From Chthonomonadaceae bacterium (GTDB taxonomy: Bacteria > Armatimonadota > Fimbriimonadia > Fimbriimonadales > Fimbriimonadaceae), in NCBI GenBank assembly GCA_016788345.1, contig JAEURO010000002.1:1-45919 (forward strand): a stretch of DNA of 45,919 nucleotides. The letters are read 5' to 3'. Both the position numbers and the translations under genes were made by a program. How positions within the stretch are numbered: the stretch's first letter is position 1; each line of letters opens with the position of its first letter. Under the pieces are notes generated by a model. The model saw only the letters and a program-made list of their open reading frames with translations. It ran no database searches and had not been told where the DNA came from. Shown one piece after another: positions 1 through 7,984 of the stretch.

Positions 1-255
1 CTGCTCCAGGAGTATAACAACAGGGTCCAAAACACGAGGTCGTTACGTGGCGAATGGGGTGGCGACTTTCAGTCGGAACTGAACGACAAGCAGACAGACA
101 TGATCAATGAAGCGATTCGCCGAGCTGACGTAGCGGTCAAAGAAGTCAGTAAGCGTGACGGATACACTGTGGTGTTCACGGTGCCAGGTGCATCGGCCTA
201 CGGGGCCAACGATGTCACCGAGGCTGTCACCAAGTCCCTCAATTCGGCGAAGTAG
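1..255 (+). CDS. OmpH/Skp-like periplasmic chaperone, C-terminal part
   Basis: The window opens inside this gene. Reading from base 1, frame 1 gives 84 residues and a TAG stop. The segment is charged and helical (LLQEYNNRVQNTR..., SELNDKQTDMINEAIRRAD), followed by a hydrophobic beta-like stretch (YTVVFTV) and an end resembling the OmpH family close, Tyr-Gly-x-Asn-Asp-Val-Thr-x-x-Val-x-x-x-Leu-Asn. In that family the long helical arms hold unfolded outer-membrane proteins in the periplasm. The signal peptide and N-terminal core lie outside the window. Its last 17 bases overlap the end of the convergent hldA gene. The family is assigned from the C-terminal pattern only. Confidence 0.62.
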   Translation: MLQEYNNRVQNTRSLRGEWGGDFQSELNDKQTDMINEAIRRADVAVKEVSKRDGYTVVFTVPGASAYGANDVTEAVTKSLNSAK

Positions 256-1216
256 AGGCTAGGGCTCGTTCCAAGTCGTGGGTCGTGACGGGTGCGACTC
301 CGACCTTGCCCACCACGACAGAAGCCGCGATGTTGGCCAGTTCTAGGGCGCCTGCGAGGCTCGCCCCTGCTACAATCGAAAGGCAGAGTGTGGCGATGAC
401 AGTATCGCCGGCACCAGCAACGTCGAAAACTTCGACTTGGCGCGCAGGAACAGACTCGATCGAAGATTCTGTCCAAGCCATGACCCCTTGCCTACCTCTG
501 GTGACGACCAGGGTACCAACGTCTAGGCGCCGTCTGAGGTCGGCGCCTGCATCACGGATGTCATCGGTCTCGAACCGCGGATCTCCGCTAGCCGCAAGGG
601 CTTCTGACAAGTTGAAAGACAGGACATCGGCACCAAGGAAGCATGCCGCATTTGCAGGTTTGCCGTTAGCAACGATAGGAATCCCAGACTTTTTGGCGCC
701 TTGTATGACAGCGGGAACAATCTCGGGGCAAACGACCCCCTTGGCATAGTCAGAAATGAGGATTGCGTCCCACCGGCCCAATCCGTCGCGAAAATGCCCT
801 GCCAAGCGGTCTGCGACATCTAGAGGCAGACTTCGGGAGCTTTCTCGATCAATTCGCAGGACCTGTTGGTTCTGGGCGATGACGCGGGCCTTGCTTGTCG
901 TCGGCCTATCGGTGGTCGTGACGACGCCGTCGGTGCCCGCGCCTTGCCTTGCCAAGGCTTCGATCAGCTCCATTCCCTTGGCGTCGTCACCGACAACGCC
1001 AAAAACGTGGGCCTTTCCACCAAGAGAAATGACATTTGACGCGACGTTGGCTGCACCTCCGGGGACGCTCGTGTCACGGTCGACAGTCACAACGAGGACG
1101 GGTGACTCGGGTGACACCCGTTTAGCATCGCCCCAAACGTACTCGTCCATCATGAGGTCGCCGAGAACAGCGATACGCAGCCCAGGCAGGGATCGGACCA
1201 TTTCCAAATGCGTCAT
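239..1216 (-). CDS. hldA: D-glycero-beta-D-manno-heptose-7-phosphate kinase (RfaE1/HldA-type PfkB sugar kinase)
   Basis: This 325-residue protein is a PfkB/ribokinase-fold kinase of the RfaE domain I type. It phosphorylates heptose 7-phosphate at C1 on the way to ADP-heptose for LPS core. The N-terminus contains VLGDLMMDEYVWG, then the substrate-site PGGAANVASN motif, and near the C-terminus the catalytic DVAGAGDT motif. The fused cytidylyltransferase-like domain of HldE is absent, so activation to ADP-heptose must be encoded elsewhere. The open frame extends 37 codons upstream, but the ATG at 1216 gives the family N-terminus and an ATGA overlap with the stop of the glycosyltransferase gene before it. 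It is the third gene of a leftward heptose cluster. Confidence 0.88.
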   Translation of the reverse strand: MTHLEMVRSLPGLRIAVLGDLMMDEYVWGDAKRVSPESPVLVVTVDRDTSVPGGAANVASNVISLGGKAHVFGVVGDDAKGMELIEALARQGAGTDGVVTTTDRPTTSKARVIAQNQQVLRIDRESSRSLPLDVADRLAGHFRDGLGRWDAILISDYAKGVVCPEIVPAVIQGAKKSGIPIVANGKPANAACFLGADVLSFNLSEALAASGDPRFETDDIRDAGADLRRRLDVGTLVVTRGRQGVMAWTESSIESVPARQVEVFDVAGAGDTVIATLCLSIVAGASLAGALELANIAASVVVGKVGVAPVTTHDLERALASTSPN

Positions 1217-2286
1217 GGCGATTGATCCAAGAGCCTCATACTCGCATTGAAAACTTCTTCGACTGTGAGTCCGACCATGCAAGGGTGCCCTGGCACCGGG
1301 CATACGGGCACCCGGCACCCACCGCACCCGACCCTGTGGGTCAGAACGATGTGTCCGTCACCGAGAGGAGACCACTCGTTTGGCTGCATGTGGTCAGCCG
1401 TTATGGCAATGACCCTAGTGCCAAAGGCTGCGGCCAGATGTGTCGTGCCGGTATCAAGCCCAATAAAGTGATGGCATCGCGAAAGTAAGTGGCCCATCGC
1501 ATTCACTCCAAACTGGCCTGAAGCATTAAGTCCGTCGCCCCAAGAAGCCACCATGGCTTCGGACACATCCTTGTCCATCGGGCCGCCTGTGAGGATAAGT
1601 TCGACTTTGCCCGTCGCGATAAGTCGTCTCCCTAAGTCTTCAAAGTGCTCCATTGGCCATCGGGTCGCAGCTTTGGCAGATATCAGCCCGACGCCCACCA
1701 GCTGGAGCCCGGAATGCTTCCGATTTTCCGAGAGCCATGCGTCCACCGCTTCGCATTCCTCGTTTGACGCGGATAGCAAGGGCGTCAACCAATCGCCAGG
1801 TCCAGAGGAGACTCCGTCCTTTTCCAGTCGGTCCAGCCGAATCTGAGTCTGGTGTAAAGACGGTGGCAGGTTCCCTTCTTTGTCCCGGGTTTGGATTTGG
1901 GACAGATCATAGGCGTGGAATCCAATGAGGTCTTTCGCGCCACAGAGTCGAAAGAAGGATTTGTCCCGAGCAACGTCTTTTGGCGTACGCTCGCCAGGCC
2001 CAATGTAGACGACCGTTTTTGGTCGCTCCCTTGCGACAGAGCGCCACAATTGAAACTTCGATAAGAGCGGGTTAGTAGCGGTGTTATGAGGGTAATTCGT
2101 AACACCGTCGATAAGCCCTTCCCTGAGCAGCATATCGGACGGCATGACTCTTCCATCCGTCATTCTTGCTTCAAGCAAGGTGATTGACTTGCCTGAAAAG
2201 TGGCGTCTCACGGCCCGGTAAGCGGGTATCGAAACAATCGTGTCTCCAAGGGATCCGATCTGATAGACCAGAACCTTGTCAGCCAC
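1213..2286 (-). CDS. Glycosyltransferase family 9 (ADP-heptose:LPS heptosyltransferase-like)
   Basis: The 357-residue protein begins MADKVLVYQIGSLGDTI, the N-terminal nucleotide-sugar transferase pattern of GT9 heptosyltransferases (x-GxLGDxxxxxP). The C-terminal half carries the donor-site region FIGLDTGTTHLAAAFGTRVIAI, corresponding to the family's DSGxxHxAAAxxxP motif. A cysteine-rich tail (GCGGCRVPVCPVPGHPCM) recalls the Cys cluster seen at the same place in many GT9 members. It should transfer heptose from ADP-heptose to a lipid A-core acceptor on the cytoplasmic face. The start ATG overlaps the end of gmhA by 8 bases and the stop overlaps hldA, so the three genes look translationally coupled. 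The exact acceptor cannot be told from sequence. Confidence 0.85.
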   Translation of the reverse strand: MADKVLVYQIGSLGDTIVSIPAYRAVRRHFSGKSITLLEARMTDGRVMPSDMLLREGLIDGVTNYPHNTATNPLLSKFQLWRSVARERPKTVVYIGPGERTPKDVARDKSFFRLCGAKDLIGFHAYDLSQIQTRDKEGNLPPSLHQTQIRLDRLEKDGVSSGPGDWLTPLLSASNEECEAVDAWLSENRKHSGLQLVGVGLISAKAATRWPMEHFEDLGRRLIATGKVELILTGGPMDKDVSEAMVASWGDGLNASGQFGVNAMGHLLSRCHHFIGLDTGTTHLAAAFGTRVIAITADHMQPNEWSPLGDGHIVLTHRVGCGGCRVPVCPVPGHPCMVGLTVEEVFNASMRLLDQSP

Positions 2287-2809
2287 ACAAAACCTCTTCA
2301 GTAACTTGGATCAAGGCGTGCAGGGCCAGCATGTGTAACTCTTGGATCCGGTCTGCCGTCTTACCCGGAGCCACCCACACCCAGTCGCACTCTGCGGCTA
2401 AGTTGCCGCCGCCCCGTCCCAAAAATCCGACAACTTGGGCTCGGTTCGAGTGCGCCGCTTGGGCCGCAAGGATCAAGTTTTGCGAATTTCCCGATGTCGA
2501 GAGCACGAAGAGGAGATCGTTCTCTCTCGCAAACGCAGAAACTGTTCGCGCGAAGATTTGATCGAACCCATAGTCGTTAGCGGTACACGTGATATGGGCC
2601 CCGTCATTGATGGCCATGACAGGATAAGGATGTCTGTCTTTATGAAATCGTCCAGTCCATTCTTCGGCAAAATGGGTCGCATCCGCGCAACTACCCCCGT
2701 TTCCACACACGAGGACTTGCCCTCCAGACCGAAAGGTCTTGGCCAAAAGGCTGGCCAGGCTTCCAAGACGTTCGTGCAAGTCAGTGTCGGCCACAATCTC
2801 CGCGACCAA
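2279..2809 (-). CDS. gmhA: Phosphoheptose isomerase (SIS domain)
   Basis: This is a sedoheptulose-7-phosphate isomerase, the first step of ADP-heptose synthesis. The SIS-fold signature is clear: GGQVLVCGNGGSCADATHFAEEWTGRF, then the phosphate-binding STSGNS, and a C-terminal ADRIQELHMLALHALIQ carrying the catalytic Glu/His region. Homology to GmhA N-terminal helices begins about base 2842, but no ATG, GTG or TTG occurs in frame there. The nearest downstream candidate is TTG at 2809, used here, which trims about 11 residues. The nearest upstream candidate is GTG at 2971, about 120 bases inside the preceding gene. The start is therefore unsettled, while the function is secure. Confidence 0.85.
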   Translation of the reverse strand: MVAEIVADTDLHERLGSLASLLAKTFRSGGQVLVCGNGGSCADATHFAEEWTGRFHKDRHPYPVMAINDGAHITCTANDYGFDQIFARTVSAFARENDLLFVLSTSGNSQNLILAAQAAHSNRAQVVGFLGRGGGNLAAECDWVWVAPGKTADRIQELHMLALHALIQVTEEVLCG

Positions 2810-2849
2810 TTGTTGTGCGTCGGCGAACGACTCACGAAACGTGCTTGCC

Positions 2850-3773
2850 CTAGTCGTTTTTTGCCCCTGCCTTGATCCAGTCGAAGATGGCCTGGGTTTG
2901 CGCTTTTGTGAGGCGGGGCCTGTCCTTTGGCATTGAGGGGCGTGGGCCGCCAGTCGTGGTGTAGATTCCACTATGGTCAGGCTCGCCTGCGACGACAGAC
3001 CGGGAGTTGCCAATGATGGCTTCATAGCTGCCCAGGTCAATTCCGTCCTTCTGGTTCTGGCTGTTGTGACACGGCATGCAGCTCTTGTTCAAAATCGCCT
3101 GCACGGATGCAAATGTAGGCTTTGGAGCCTCATTGACCTCGACCTTTTTGGCTCCGCTGGGAATCGCGAACGTAAACTCGCTTGAATCGAGCGGCTTGTC
3201 TTCCAGCTGGATGGATTCAACCAAAACTACGGCTTCGGCATCTTTGATACGAATGTTCGCTCCCTTGAGATAGCCGTCTGGCCGGAAAAACAGGGTCGCG
3301 TTACCGACTTCGGGTTTGTCCCAAGCGGCTGTGACTTCAGTGACGGTTTCACCTTTCATGGTTCTTTCTTTGCCGAGTTTGGACGTGCTGCCCCTATAGG
3401 CTTCGGCGTTGAAGAAGTCTCTCCAAGCCCACGTATCCATGGCAGACACCTTGTTCTTCATTAGGGCCTCTGCGAAGGGTTCAACCGTGTAAGAGTTGTC
3501 GCCTTTGGAATAAGAATAAATGTCCTTGCCGTCACAGAACACGGAGGAGTCATCCGACTCAATTTTGAATAGGTTTGGCTTTGAAAACTTGAACTTTACT
3601 GTCCTCAAAGTGCCTGGTAACGGCTGGACACTCACAGATCCGGACATCGATTGTGCTTCCAGAAGCAGCTTGCGGTGCCCTTCCAAGAGCTTAGGGAGCG
3701 AATCCTGGGTCGCGCTGACTAAGAGGAAAAGCCCAACCGACGGGGCAAGGGCCAGAAAACGTTGGATCTTCAT
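2850..3773 (-). CDS. Exported LolA-like domain fused to a c-type cytochrome domain
   Basis: About 307 residues. A signal peptide (MKIQRFLALAPSVGLFLLVSA) is followed by a roughly 190-residue beta-rich domain resembling outer-membrane lipoprotein-sorting (LolA/DUF2092-like) proteins, including KFKFSKPNLFKIESDD and FFRPDGYLKGANI. The last ~85 residues form a haem c module with CMPCH at 232-236, a likely axial Met at 281 in RPSMPKDRPRL, and a closing helix IFDWIKAGAKND typical of planctomycete-type cytochrome c domains. It should be periplasmic and bind one haem. I chose ATG 3773 over the ATG at 3782 because it starts the signal peptide cleanly. The substrate or redox partner is unknown. It lies upstream of gmhA on the same strand. 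Confidence 0.72.
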   Translation of the reverse strand: MKIQRFLALAPSVGLFLLVSATQDSLPKLLEGHRKLLLEAQSMSGSVSVQPLPGTLRTVKFKFSKPNLFKIESDDSSVFCDGKDIYSYSKGDNSYTVEPFAEALMKNKVSAMDTWAWRDFFNAEAYRGSTSKLGKERTMKGETVTEVTAAWDKPEVGNATLFFRPDGYLKGANIRIKDAEAVVLVESIQLEDKPLDSSEFTFAIPSGAKKVEVNEAPKPTFASVQAILNKSCMPCHNSQNQKDGIDLGSYEAIIGNSRSVVAGEPDHSGIYTTTGGPRPSMPKDRPRLTKAQTQAIFDWIKAGAKND

Positions 3774-3851
3774 GTTGAACACGTTATTATGGCATTGACA
3801 GTCATCGCGGTCGCGTAAGTTGAACCAAAAGCGTCACAATCAAGGTGTCCG

Positions 3852-4379
3852 ATGAAAACGATCCGAGGCAAGACGCCAGTGCGGCAGCTCTACAAGGATT
3901 TTCAAAGCCTACACCCCCCTCAGATCGAGATCGCTTTCCTCATGCAGGACTGGGATGACGCATACAACGTCGGAGGCATGTTCAGGGTGGCTGACGCGGT
4001 CGGGGCTACCGAGCTACTGATGACTGGACATACGCCATTGCCGCCCGACCCAATGGTTTCGGTCACGAGCCTCGGACATCATCGCCGAGTATCGTACAGA
4101 CACGTTCGAAACCACGAAGAAGGTGCCCTGGCCATGGTTGAAGAAGGATGGACTCTTGTGGCCGTTGAGATCGCTGACGGCGCCGTGGCCTACTTTGACT
4201 ACGACTTTCCAAAAAGGACCTGCCTGGTCTTGGGTAACGAGGCTCGCGGTATCTATTCGAGCGTCATAAAGCATTGCGCTTCGGCGGTTTATATACCGAT
4301 GTTAGGAAAGGGCCGCTCATTGAATGTCCATGTCGCTGCTGCGGTGGTTGCTTTTGACGCCGTTATGAAGCCGCGATGA
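3852..4379 (+). CDS. TrmH/SpoU-family RNA 2'-O-methyltransferase
   Basis: A compact 175-residue SPOUT methyltransferase. The three family motifs are present in order: motif 1 NVGGMFRVADAVGA at about 39-52, motif 2 LVLGNEARGI at 125-134, and motif 3 IPMLGKGRSLNVHVAAAVVAF at 148-168, which form the trefoil-knot SAM site. Proteins of this size without an N-terminal L30-like domain methylate a ribose 2'-OH in tRNA or rRNA. Sequence alone does not fix which nucleotide. It is divergent from the cytochrome fusion gene, with a 78-base gap that must hold both promoters, and it is followed 27 bases later by a TPR gene. Confidence 0.85.
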   Translation: MKTIRGKTPVRQLYKDFQSLHPPQIEIAFLMQDWDDAYNVGGMFRVADAVGATELLMTGHTPLPPDPMVSVTSLGHHRRVSYRHVRNHEEGALAMVEEGWTLVAVEIADGAVAYFDYDFPKRTCLVLGNEARGIYSSVIKHCASAVYIPMLGKGRSLNVHVAAAVVAFDAVMKPR

Positions 4380-4406
4380 CAAGGAGCAGCGACCCAGGTT
4401 AGGGAA

Positions 4407-5321
4407 ATGGCTCATCTCGGAAAGTGGTTTGGGTTTGGTCGGGACGATAGGTTTGACGCCGGAGTCCGGGCTTACGAAAGTGGGGATTTTCAAGCGGCCG
4501 CCGACGAGTTTAGGCTCGCGGCCCATAGCCGTGCTGACTTGGCCCTGCGTCATCGAGCGAAGTCCTATCTGGCGGGAGCTTTGGGAAGACTGGGAAAGGC
4601 GGCTCTAGCTCAAAACGATCAAACCGCCGCCCTGGACCACTTGAGCGAGGCCGTGGTCTTGCGTCCGCGTTACGCAGACCTGCATATGGCCCTGGCCATG
4701 GTCCATGAGGCCCTTGGGGAGTACGGGAAAAGGAACGAAGAAGTCGAGGCTGCTCTGCGGATCAACCCCAAATACGGGGTTGCAATCCTCTACCAGGCGT
4801 CCATGATGATGATGAGTGGCGACCATGCGAACGGGCTGGCCAGGGCAGTCCAAGCCGTCGCGATGGATCGACGACTTGAGACCGCGGTGTTCCGCGAGGC
4901 CATCGCCTTGGCAGACAGCGGAGACTGGGAGACCGCGGCGCTTAAGCTTCGTCAGGTACGGCCCGAAGGACAGGACGACCCTGATTTCCTATCTATGCGA
5001 GGCGACCGGATGATGGCCGAGTCCAGGTTTCAAGATGCTGCGGAGTGCTACCGGAATGCACTCGAACTTTCGCCAGGATATGCTGACTTGCATCTTCGCT
5101 ACAGTCAAGCGCTACTTGAGCTAGATCAAGTTGAAAATGCGGTCGAGGAGCTCAATCAGGCCACCACATTGAATCCAGACTACGCAGAGGCCCATGCAGT
5201 CTTGGGGGTTGCCTTGCGTCGGTCGGGGAAGGAGCAAGAGGCCCTGGAGAGTTTCCGGAGAGCCTTGGACATTGACCCGGACCAGGTCATCGCATCGATG
5301 GAAATTCGTCGCCGACGATAA
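4407..5321 (+). CDS. Tetratricopeptide repeat protein
   Basis: A 304-residue protein made largely of TPR units with no signal peptide or membrane segment. Repeats are recognisable at FDAGVRAYESGDFQAAADEF, at LGRLGKAALAQNDQTAALDHLSEAVVLRP, at RFQDAAECYRNALELSPGYADLHLRYSQALLELDQVENAVEELNQATTLNPDYAEAH, and at GVALRRSGKEQEALESFRRALDIDP. TPR arrays are protein-binding scaffolds, and nothing here gives a partner. A poly-Met run (MMMM) lies in the middle. It is followed 22 bases later by the deacetylase gene, so the two may be co-transcribed. Confidence 0.8.
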   Translation: MAHLGKWFGFGRDDRFDAGVRAYESGDFQAAADEFRLAAHSRADLALRHRAKSYLAGALGRLGKAALAQNDQTAALDHLSEAVVLRPRYADLHMALAMVHEALGEYGKRNEEVEAALRINPKYGVAILYQASMMMMSGDHANGLARAVQAVAMDRRLETAVFREAIALADSGDWETAALKLRQVRPEGQDDPDFLSMRGDRMMAESRFQDAAECYRNALELSPGYADLHLRYSQALLELDQVENAVEELNQATTLNPDYAEAHAVLGVALRRSGKEQEALESFRRALDIDPDQVIASMEIRRRR

Positions 5322-5343
5322 TGGATCGCGCATAATTTTGGCC

Positions 5344-5988
5344 ATGCTGTCCGGACTAGCCCTTACGTTCGAACTTGTGACCCAGGGGCCAACATCACGG
5401 AGAGAGGTCGCCCTGACGTTTGATGCGTGCCAGACGCGTAGCCCTGCAGGCTTCGACAAAAAGATTGTCGATATATTGTGCAAGAAGAAAGTCAAAGCGA
5501 CGTTCTTCCTAGGCGGAGCGTGGGCCAAAGCGCATCCCAAGGAGTCCAGTGCACTCGGGACAGAACCCCTCTTTGAGATTGCCCAACATTCCTACTTCCA
5601 CCCCCATTACACGGCCCTTGACAAGCGACAGGCCCTCGCAGACATGTCCCGTGCACAAGACGCGGTCATTAAGACGACGGGACGGACGCCAAGGTACTTT
5701 CGGCCACCTTATGGTGAGTTCAACAGCGACACGCTCCAGTGTGCCAAGCAACTGGGCCTCAAGGTCGTCCTTTGGAGCATCGTGACCGGAGACCCTGATA
5801 AGAATGTCAAGGCTACTGCGATCATCAAAACCGTCCTCACCAAGGCCCGGCCAGGCAGTATCGTCGTCATGCATGTCAATGGTCGCGGATGGCACACGGC
5901 CGAGGCCCTCCCTGGACTCATAGATGGTCTCAGGGCAAAGGGGTACCGTCTAGTGACGGTCAGCGACCTCCTAAGAACCAAAACATGA
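5344..5988 (+). CDS. Polysaccharide deacetylase (NodB homology domain)
   Basis: From the ATG at 5344 the protein has 214 residues. The carbohydrate esterase 4 motifs appear in order: ALTFDACQ (catalytic base and metal Asp, residues 23-30), HSYFH at 82-86 (metal His residues), RYFRPPYGEFN at 117-127, LWSIVTGDP around 143-151, and the final VMHVNG with His177. The family removes N- or O-acetyl groups from polysaccharides such as peptidoglycan or exopolysaccharide. The TFDAC form of motif 1 marks a subgroup distinct from the usual TFDDG. The open frame extends back to 5194 inside the TPR gene, but homology supports the later start. A convincing signal peptide is not visible. The stop overlaps the next ATG as ATGA. 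Confidence 0.83.
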   Translation: MLSGLALTFELVTQGPTSRREVALTFDACQTRSPAGFDKKIVDILCKKKVKATFFLGGAWAKAHPKESSALGTEPLFEIAQHSYFHPHYTALDKRQALADMSRAQDAVIKTTGRTPRYFRPPYGEFNSDTLQCAKQLGLKVVLWSIVTGDPDKNVKATAIIKTVLTKARPGSIVVMHVNGRGWHTAEALPGLIDGLRAKGYRLVTVSDLLRTKT

Positions 5989-6455
5989 CGTTTCCCAGTC
6001 CGCTAGATGAAGCTTTGATGCCGCTGTTTGACACTTTGCCTTTAGAGAGGGCCATGCCTGACCTGCTCCCACACAGACCAGCTGACCAAACTGCGCTAAA
6101 GGTCGCCAGAGGGCTGGTGGCGACACCTGAAGTCTCGCGTTATCCGGAACTTGTCGCCGGTGTTTGGCTCTATGTCGACGATTTGGAACAGAGCCACCTC
6201 GTCAGCCAGTCGATCACTAGTCTGACAGGCAGTTTTTGGCACGCTATCATGCACCGACGCGAGGGCGATTTTGAAAATGCCCTCTATTGGTACCGGTCGG
6301 CAAGAGCCCACCCGGTCATGGACCGGATCTCTGACTACTCCCCCGATCTGATAGTGCAGCTGGCCAAAGAAGGTGACTCTCGCGCAGTCGCCCTTCAGAG
6401 GCTCGAGTGGGCGACGCTATTCGAGTGGACGGCGTCGCAGCGCTGGTCTGGTTAG
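5985..6455 (+). CDS. Uncharacterised conserved protein
   Basis: A 156-residue soluble protein with no signal or membrane segment, starting in an ATGA overlap with the deacetylase gene. I do not recognise a named family. Its middle has a distinctive stretch, SFWHAIMHRREGDFENALYWYRSARAHPVM, which looks like a helical-repeat segment, and a C-terminus rich in Trp (RLEWATLFEWTASQRWSG). I have the impression that similar HAIMHRREGD-type strings occur in other bacterial hypotheticals, but I cannot verify that here. Its stop overlaps the end of the convergent CAP-domain gene by 4 bases. Coupling to the deacetylase suggests, weakly, a related role. Confidence 0.68.
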   Translation: MTFPSPLDEALMPLFDTLPLERAMPDLLPHRPADQTALKVARGLVATPEVSRYPELVAGVWLYVDDLEQSHLVSQSITSLTGSFWHAIMHRREGDFENALYWYRSARAHPVMDRISDYSPDLIVQLAKEGDSRAVALQRLEWATLFEWTASQRWSG

Positions 6456-7294
6456 TCCAACTTGCGTTTCTTCTTGGTAGTCGTTGTGGTGGCCGGTTTT
6501 CCCGTCGTAAAAGACCACTTCGTGCTGTAGGCGCCTTGACCGCTCCACGTGACATCCAGTGTCACGGTATACCGTGTTTCACCTGAAAGGGGAGCCAGGG
6601 GAACGATGGCCACAGCGTCAGAAAAGTACGGGCTGTTGTGTGGGCCCAGCACTTTGACGTCCAGTCCCGGCTTACCCTCGGAAGCCATCGTCGCCTTGAC
6701 ATTGAGTCCGTCCACCCCCGTGATCGCAGGCAAGACGCACACGGCTGGATACCCACAAAGAAGACTGTCGGGACCGGATTGTGTGCCGGCAAAGTCTTTA
6801 GCGGAACTCCACTGAGTCTTTACGTTCGTTGAGTCCTTCGGCGGCGACACTACCGGTTGATCGAGGGGTGTCCCGCCCACGATGACGCATACGAATTCAG
6901 CTTCCGAACCTGCACCAAAACTCAGAGAGCCCGGCCTCAGGAGTTTTGCCCGGTGCACTGGCGAATCGCAAATGGAATAAAAGGCGTCGTCCACGCTTCG
7001 TGACGAGTAGCCGACGAGTTCGCCAAGGGGCCCCTCGCACTGGAACTTCTCGGCCCGGTCAGCGAGCGTCCGTCCCACAAAGTTCGGCATCGTGGGATCT
7101 TGGATGTGAGTCAAGAAGTTATTCGACGACATGAACCTGGCATGGCTCGCGGCCATCTGAGACATGGATTGCGCCAATTTCAATTCTGCCAGTCCGTGGC
7201 GACGTCTGAAGTCGTTGGCCATCCCGAGGAAATGTTGTGAATCTTCTCCTGCCACCCAAACCGTCGACAGTGCCACCAGTTGCACAAGGCCCAC
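6452..7294 (-). CDS. CAP-domain (SCP/PR1-like) exported protein
   Basis: About 280 residues, starting at a GTG. The N-terminal hydrophobic stretch (LVQLVALSTVWVAG) looks like a signal peptide. The next ~140 residues fit the CAP fold: FRRRHGLAELKLAQSMSQMAASHARFMSSNNFLTH contains the usual N-R-x-x-x-G-L-x-x-L and HA...FLTH pattern. The C-terminal half is beta-rich and Ig-like (DGLNVKATMASEGKPGLDVKVLGP, TRYTVTLDVTWSG). It ends in a threonine run then a basic tail KKKRKLD. CAP proteins are secreted, and their bacterial roles are mostly unknown. The gene sits just downstream of the PEP-CTERM gene on the same strand. Confidence 0.72.
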   Translation of the reverse strand: MGLVQLVALSTVWVAGEDSQHFLGMANDFRRRHGLAELKLAQSMSQMAASHARFMSSNNFLTHIQDPTMPNFVGRTLADRAEKFQCEGPLGELVGYSSRSVDDAFYSICDSPVHRAKLLRPGSLSFGAGSEAEFVCVIVGGTPLDQPVVSPPKDSTNVKTQWSSAKDFAGTQSGPDSLLCGYPAVCVLPAITGVDGLNVKATMASEGKPGLDVKVLGPHNSPYFSDAVAIVPLAPLSGETRYTVTLDVTWSGQGAYSTKWSFTTGKPATTTTTKKKRKLD

Positions 7295-7308
7295 GACAGC
7301 AAGTCTAC

Positions 7309-7911
7309 CTAGCCGCGGTCTTTCCGCCTTCGCTTGATAGCCAGGGGAACCGCGACCAGCATTGCGGCGAGGCTTGTGGGTTCAGGCACTGGGTTAAGGT
7401 TTGCGTTGTCGATGATCGCTCCCATGCCGTCGTTTGTGCCCATTCCGACAAATATGAGCCTGTTGACTCCTTGATTGGCGGTCACATCAAAAGTAAGATT
7501 CGACATGGTTGATGAGCCGGGTCTCAATGCCACCAACTGTTGACTGTTCCACAAGACTTGAAAGTCGCAGGTGTCAGGGTTTCTCCCTTCCAGATTCGCT
7601 CCTCGGAGCGCGTAATCGAAGGTCAAACGGTACGACCCTTGTGTCAACGCAACATCTTGGTAAACACCGACGTTTCTGTTTGAGTCGAGCTCGACGACGT
7701 TTCTGCCGGTTGCGCCTGTGACTTGATATACGGATGCAAGGCCGACTTCCATAAGGTTAGTGCTCCCAACTTTCCAGCCAGGGACTTGGCCATCGGCAAA
7801 CTGGTCAAAGGTCGTGACATACGGCTCTTCGAAGCTCCCGTTTGTCAGAAGCGAGGCGTTGCTGGCGCAAAAGGCTCCAGAAACAAGAACGAGGGCCAAG
7901 GACTTTCGCAT
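7309..7911 (-). CDS. PEP-CTERM sorting-domain exported protein
   Basis: From ATG 7911 the protein has 200 residues: a signal peptide (MRKSLALVLVSGAFCASNA), a beta-sandwich domain beginning LLTNGSFEEPYV, and a C-terminal sorting signal NPVPEPTSLAAMLVAVPLAIKRRRKDRG. The last part is the classic PEP-CTERM arrangement of Pro-Glu-Pro, a transmembrane helix and a basic tail, recognised by an exosortase that attaches the protein at the surface. The NGSFE opening and carbohydrate-binding-like sandwich recall DUF642-type proteins. No exosortase gene is in this window. An alternative ATG ten codons upstream (7941) would spoil the signal peptide. Confidence 0.8.
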   Translation of the reverse strand: MRKSLALVLVSGAFCASNASLLTNGSFEEPYVTTFDQFADGQVPGWKVGSTNLMEVGLASVYQVTGATGRNVVELDSNRNVGVYQDVALTQGSYRLTFDYALRGANLEGRNPDTCDFQVLWNSQQLVALRPGSSTMSNLTFDVTANQGVNRLIFVGMGTNDGMGAIIDNANLNPVPEPTSLAAMLVAVPLAIKRRRKDRG

Positions 7912-7984
7912 GTCCTTGGCCCTTCGCACCAGTGGTGCCAAATGCCGGTCAACCGGTCAAAACTTCGTACTAATACGTGGCCGT

